From Nitrospira sp. (GTDB lineage Bacteria; Nitrospirota; Nitrospiria; Nitrospirales; Nitrospiraceae): DNA of 64,000 nucleotides. The stretch lies in contig CP060502.1 in the NCBI GenBank assembly GCA_024760545.1, forward strand, positions 186,001 to 250,000. Direction: 5' to 3'. Below the pieces are notes generated by a model. That model was not told the DNA's origin, searched no databases, and was given only the letters and a program-made list of their open reading frames with translations. Position numbers and translations under genes: made by a program. Shown piece after piece: positions 61,267-64,000 of the stretch (position 1 is the stretch's first letter; each line of letters starts with the position of its first letter).

Positions 61267-63786
61267 TTACGCCACATCCCGCAGACCGCGTTTCGCCGCC
61301 GCCTGCCGCTCCTGCTCGACAAGTTTGTTAATGGCTTCCTCGGTCGTGAACCCCTCACGTTCCAATCGCTCGATCTTCGCCACCTCATCGGAATTCGTGG
61401 TGTATCGCAGCTGAGTTTCACGCGGGACTACCAGTCGGCCAATGCCACGTCCGGTGGGCGAGAAGAAATAGATTTCCGAATACCCATCCCCACGATGGAC
61501 ACTCTTGAGGAGATCGAACTCGGCATCACCCAACACCAAGCGTTCATGTTTCCGTAAACTGACCAAGCTTTCCGGCTTCTGCATTAAGAGGAATAAAAAG
61601 TCGGAGTTTTCGAGAATCGCTTGGCCTGTGCGGCCCATCACGTCGTAGAAGTCATTCACACCCTGCGTGATCACCACGGAGGATCCGTTATATTTGCGTA
61701 CGCGCCGCACCGCTTTGTTGAAAAAGGCCGACACGTTGCTTACCTGATCGCCTTTCTGGGCTAACAGATCCCACGCTTCATCGATTCCGCAGATTTTCCG
61801 CTGCCCTCGATCTCCGAGATACATGGCCGATTGAATGTTCATGACCAACTGCAAGAGGATGACGGACCGCAACTCCGGTAATTGATCGAGTCCATCTAGC
61901 TCCAAGACGATGAAGTCACTCTCAAAGTTGATGTTGTTCCGATCATTGAACATGCGGCCATAGTTTCCGCCTTTGCAAAATGGCAGCAGCTGGTCGGCCA
62001 GGTCTTTCTTCCGTCCATGTTGATCCGGTTTTTCTCGAAGCAGCGCACTCACATCTGTCGGAGAACCATCGGCCCCGACCTTCCTGAACACCTCCATGAT
62101 GGTTTCTTCCAACCATGACATTTGGAGATCAGGCAACATTTGACTGGGCGAGGCCATTTGGGCGAGCAGGTCTTTCACCATCGCCACCCGCTCTTGTAAT
62201 TCGTCCTTCACTTCCTCCTCAGTGCGCCCATTCCCGGGGATATGCAGCAACGTGAATGGATTGAGGCAGAAGGTCTCTCGTTTGGTGGCAAATTGCAGAA
62301 ACTGCCCCTTCAAATGTCCGCAGAGTTTTTGATACGACTTGCCGGCATCGATCATCCACACCCGGCCCTGTGTGCCGAGATAGGAGCGAATTAGCTCATT
62401 CGCAAAGAACGATTTCCCGGCGCCGCTCTTCGCGGCAACTGACACGTTAAAGTTTCCAGCTGGGTTCGCAAAAATATCCAAGCCGATTGCTTGCCCACAA
62501 CGTGAGGTGAAGATCATTACAGGTGGGCCTAACCCCTTCCAATCTCCAACCACCGGGGCCACTTCCGCCGGCACGTTCGATGGCACGGTGTGTAGCCGTT
62601 GGAGCTTGCTCCGCACCAACGGCATGTCCGCGGTCATACACAGGGGCAGTGAAAAGACAAACTGTGGGAAACTGATGAAGGTGTCCTCTTGGAGCATCCA
62701 CTCCTGCGTCCGGTACAACGCCTGCACACTCTGGCTGTGCTGCTCTAAGAGGCTTTCATCCTCCCCATACAGAATGACTTGATAGTACATGCCGACCGGT
62801 TGATTCCCCTCCGTCATCGCCGACGTCATGAGATCGAAGTTGTCTTTCTTCTTTCCAATCATGGGAATCAACCGCACAATCCCACCCACGGCCTGATTGG
62901 TAATCAACACATGGTTGCGGGTAATCTCTGCTCCGGCCTTCACGGTGTTGTACCGAATGACGTTTAACGAGATCCAAAACGGACACGTGATTTGGTCTTG
63001 GAGCCGAAACGCACTTCCAATTAACTCCCGATTCCGCCCACCATTCCATGCTTCAGGGAATTGCTGAACGGTCAAACACTTGACGAACCAATTATCGAGG
63101 AAGATGGAGGTGGGACTAAGTTGGCATTTCGTATCCAACCGCACCGCCTGCTTCTTGATCAGTTGACGTGGATCATAGGTGGCGGGCCGCTCACCCCAAC
63201 TATGCCCTGGATTTAATAATTGATGGAGCAAACAGAGGAGACGATAGGCGTTGACCCGCTGAGGAAAGAATCCGCACGTCTCCAGCAGCTTCTCGATTCC
63301 ATTGAGCTTTTCCCAAATCAAGGCCAGCTTCATTCCATCCGGCAGTTCATTCTCCAGTGGAATCGCGACGCTGACATACACGTTCAGATCACGCGGCCGG
63401 ACCCCCGTATCGCGAATGAGTCGCGTATCACGCGCGCGCAACATGTACCGCTCCATGGTTTCCGCATCACGATAGGCCGTCGATCCATGTCCAGCATGGT
63501 TCCGTAACGCCGTATAGTGTTCCGTAATCGGCTCGATCACTGGGGAACCGTGCATCGCCACCTGAATCGTTGAACCTTGTGGGAGATCGAGGGCATACAA
63601 CCCACCGAGTCCTTTTACCGCCGCATCATTCAAATGTCCTAAAGGGGGCATGACCCAGATTGCCCCAACCCGGCCATCCGTGAGCCGATAGACCCGATGC
63701 ACATCATCAAAGGCTCCATAGAGCAAAAAGTCGCTGAGGGGGAACCGATTCAAGGCTTCTTTCATGAAATTATATGGTATGGCCAC
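61267..63786 (-). CDS. traC: TraC-like T4SS ATPase (VirB4 family)
   Basis: An 839-residue protein from GTG 63786 with GAGG 5 bases before. A longer frame to 63912 would overlap the preceding gene, so it is not used; ATG 63765 is an alternative. Walker A lies in AAKSGAGKSFFANEL. Walker B and its Glu are in ICGIDEAWDLLAQKG, with the TraC-specific RRVRKYNGSSVVITQGVNDF. The N-terminal domain is typical of TraC (FLLYGAFDDVHRVYRLTDG). It powers pilus assembly. Length matches the family (800-880). Confidence 0.93.
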   Translation of the reverse strand: MAIPYNFMKEALNRFPLSDFLLYGAFDDVHRVYRLTDGRVGAIWVMPPLGHLNDAAVKGLGGLYALDLPQGSTIQVAMHGSPVIEPITEHYTALRNHAGHGSTAYRDAETMERYMLRARDTRLIRDTGVRPRDLNVYVSVAIPLENELPDGMKLALIWEKLNGIEKLLETCGFFPQRVNAYRLLCLLHQLLNPGHSWGERPATYDPRQLIKKQAVRLDTKCQLSPTSIFLDNWFVKCLTVQQFPEAWNGGRNRELIGSAFRLQDQITCPFWISLNVIRYNTVKAGAEITRNHVLITNQAVGGIVRLIPMIGKKKDNFDLMTSAMTEGNQPVGMYYQVILYGEDESLLEQHSQSVQALYRTQEWMLQEDTFISFPQFVFSLPLCMTADMPLVRSKLQRLHTVPSNVPAEVAPVVGDWKGLGPPVMIFTSRCGQAIGLDIFANPAGNFNVSVAAKSGAGKSFFANELIRSYLGTQGRVWMIDAGKSYQKLCGHLKGQFLQFATKRETFCLNPFTLLHIPGNGRTEEEVKDELQERVAMVKDLLAQMASPSQMLPDLQMSWLEETIMEVFRKVGADGSPTDVSALLREKPDQHGRKKDLADQLLPFCKGGNYGRMFNDRNNINFESDFIVLELDGLDQLPELRSVILLQLVMNIQSAMYLGDRGQRKICGIDEAWDLLAQKGDQVSNVSAFFNKAVRRVRKYNGSSVVITQGVNDFYDVMGRTGQAILENSDFLFLLMQKPESLVSLRKHERLVLGDAEFDLLKSVHRGDGYSEIYFFSPTGRGIGRLVVPRETQLRYTTNSDEVAKIERLEREGFTTEEAINKLVEQERQAAAKRGLRDVA

Positions 63787-63823
63787 GATATCCTCGTTTC
63801 TCTGTTCGCGGTCGCCGAATGAT

Positions 63824-64000
63824 CTATTGCCCCATCTTCTCCCGCTGTATCTCCATCCGTTCTTGGAGCCTTTCTTGTTCCGTCTCAGGATCGGTCGGTA
63901 CCGGTCCGCCATACGGCGCTGGGATTGGGCCAGACATCGACGGGAGTTGCTGCTGTAACTGACGCAGTATGGCCGAAGGATCCTGGCTCGTCCCGACCGT
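63824..64000 (-). CDS. C-terminal end of a T4SS protein upstream of TraC (partial)
   Basis: The last 58 codons of a leftward gene that enters from the right and ends with TAG at 63824-63826, 38 bases before traC. The visible part is Pro/Gln-rich and charged (SAILRQLQQQLPSMSGPIPA, ending with RMEIQREKMGQ). In F-type clusters traV commonly precedes traC, so it may be TraV, but the fragment has no diagnostic motif. Confidence 0.5.
   Translation of the reverse strand, partial: TVGTSQDPSAILRQLQQQLPSMSGPIPAPYGGPVPTDPETEQERLQERMEIQREKMGQ

Noticed and set aside
1-64000. CRISPR arrays, rRNA and tRNA genes
   Set aside because: No regularly spaced direct repeats with unique spacers and no conserved RNA gene segments were seen on either strand by reading.

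Overview
The window is a GC-rich stretch of a conjugative element, either an ICE or a large plasmid, from a Gram-negative bacterium. The strongest evidence is an F-type type IV secretion cluster on the minus strand: TraC, an S26 pilin-type peptidase, a TrbC-TraW fusion, TraU, TraF, TraH, TraG and, further on, TraN. An actin-type ParM/ParR pair, UmuDC, a plasmid-type SSB and two lytic transglycosylases fit the same picture. No tRNA, rRNA, integrase, relaxase or coupling protein could be identified with confidence, so the host and the integration state stay open. A Nitrospirota or proteobacterial host is only a guess.

Layout. (1) 1-5.2 kb: the end of an unknown gene, then a two-gene Gabija-type defence module (GajA-like OLD nuclease and GajB-like UvrD helicase). 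The module lies between two copies of a dispersed attC-like repeat. (2) 5.5-19.2 kb: a long rightward series of mostly small genes. They include an SF1 helicase, a CX5R phosphatase, a lone response regulator, a SLOG-like protein, a DUF488-like protein, a macro-domain protein, an RNase H, a methyltransferase-like protein, a lytic transglycosylase and SSB. The end of this series is unusually rich in DNA inverted repeats, including a strong structured-RNA candidate at 18597-18732. (3) 19.7-28.0 kb: small leftward genes, the parMR locus, a nuclease/ComEA-like/AP2 cluster and a mutagenesis-repair group (UmuC, UmuD, SRAP). (4) 28.0-39.0 kb: an accessory island framed by imperfect direct repeats. It holds a CHAT-protease-like protein, integron-cassette-like genes with attC sites, a signal peptidase homologue lacking its catalytic dyad, a GlxA-type regulator with small redox-type enzymes, and MITE/IS remnants. 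(5) 39.2-48.3 kb: a leftward conjugation-associated operon with TraN. It also encodes a NusA-like and a NusG-like protein. (6) 48.3-51.2 kb: two rightward lipoprotein genes and a BrnTA-like toxin-antitoxin pair. (7) 51.2-64.0 kb: the core leftward transfer operon, TraC to TraG.

How the parts work together. Regions 5 and 7 would build the mating pore and pilus. The linked NusA-like and NusG-like proteins suggest that the element carries its own processive antitermination machinery for its long transfer operons. Region 2 looks like a leading region, with genes useful early after entry into a recipient (SSB, RNase H, enzymes that may act on nucleotides or ADP-ribose). Region 3 gives partition and damage tolerance, while regions 1 and 4 are exchangeable cargo. 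A heptamer, CGTAATA, recurs upstream of several genes in the transcribed direction and may be an element-specific control site.
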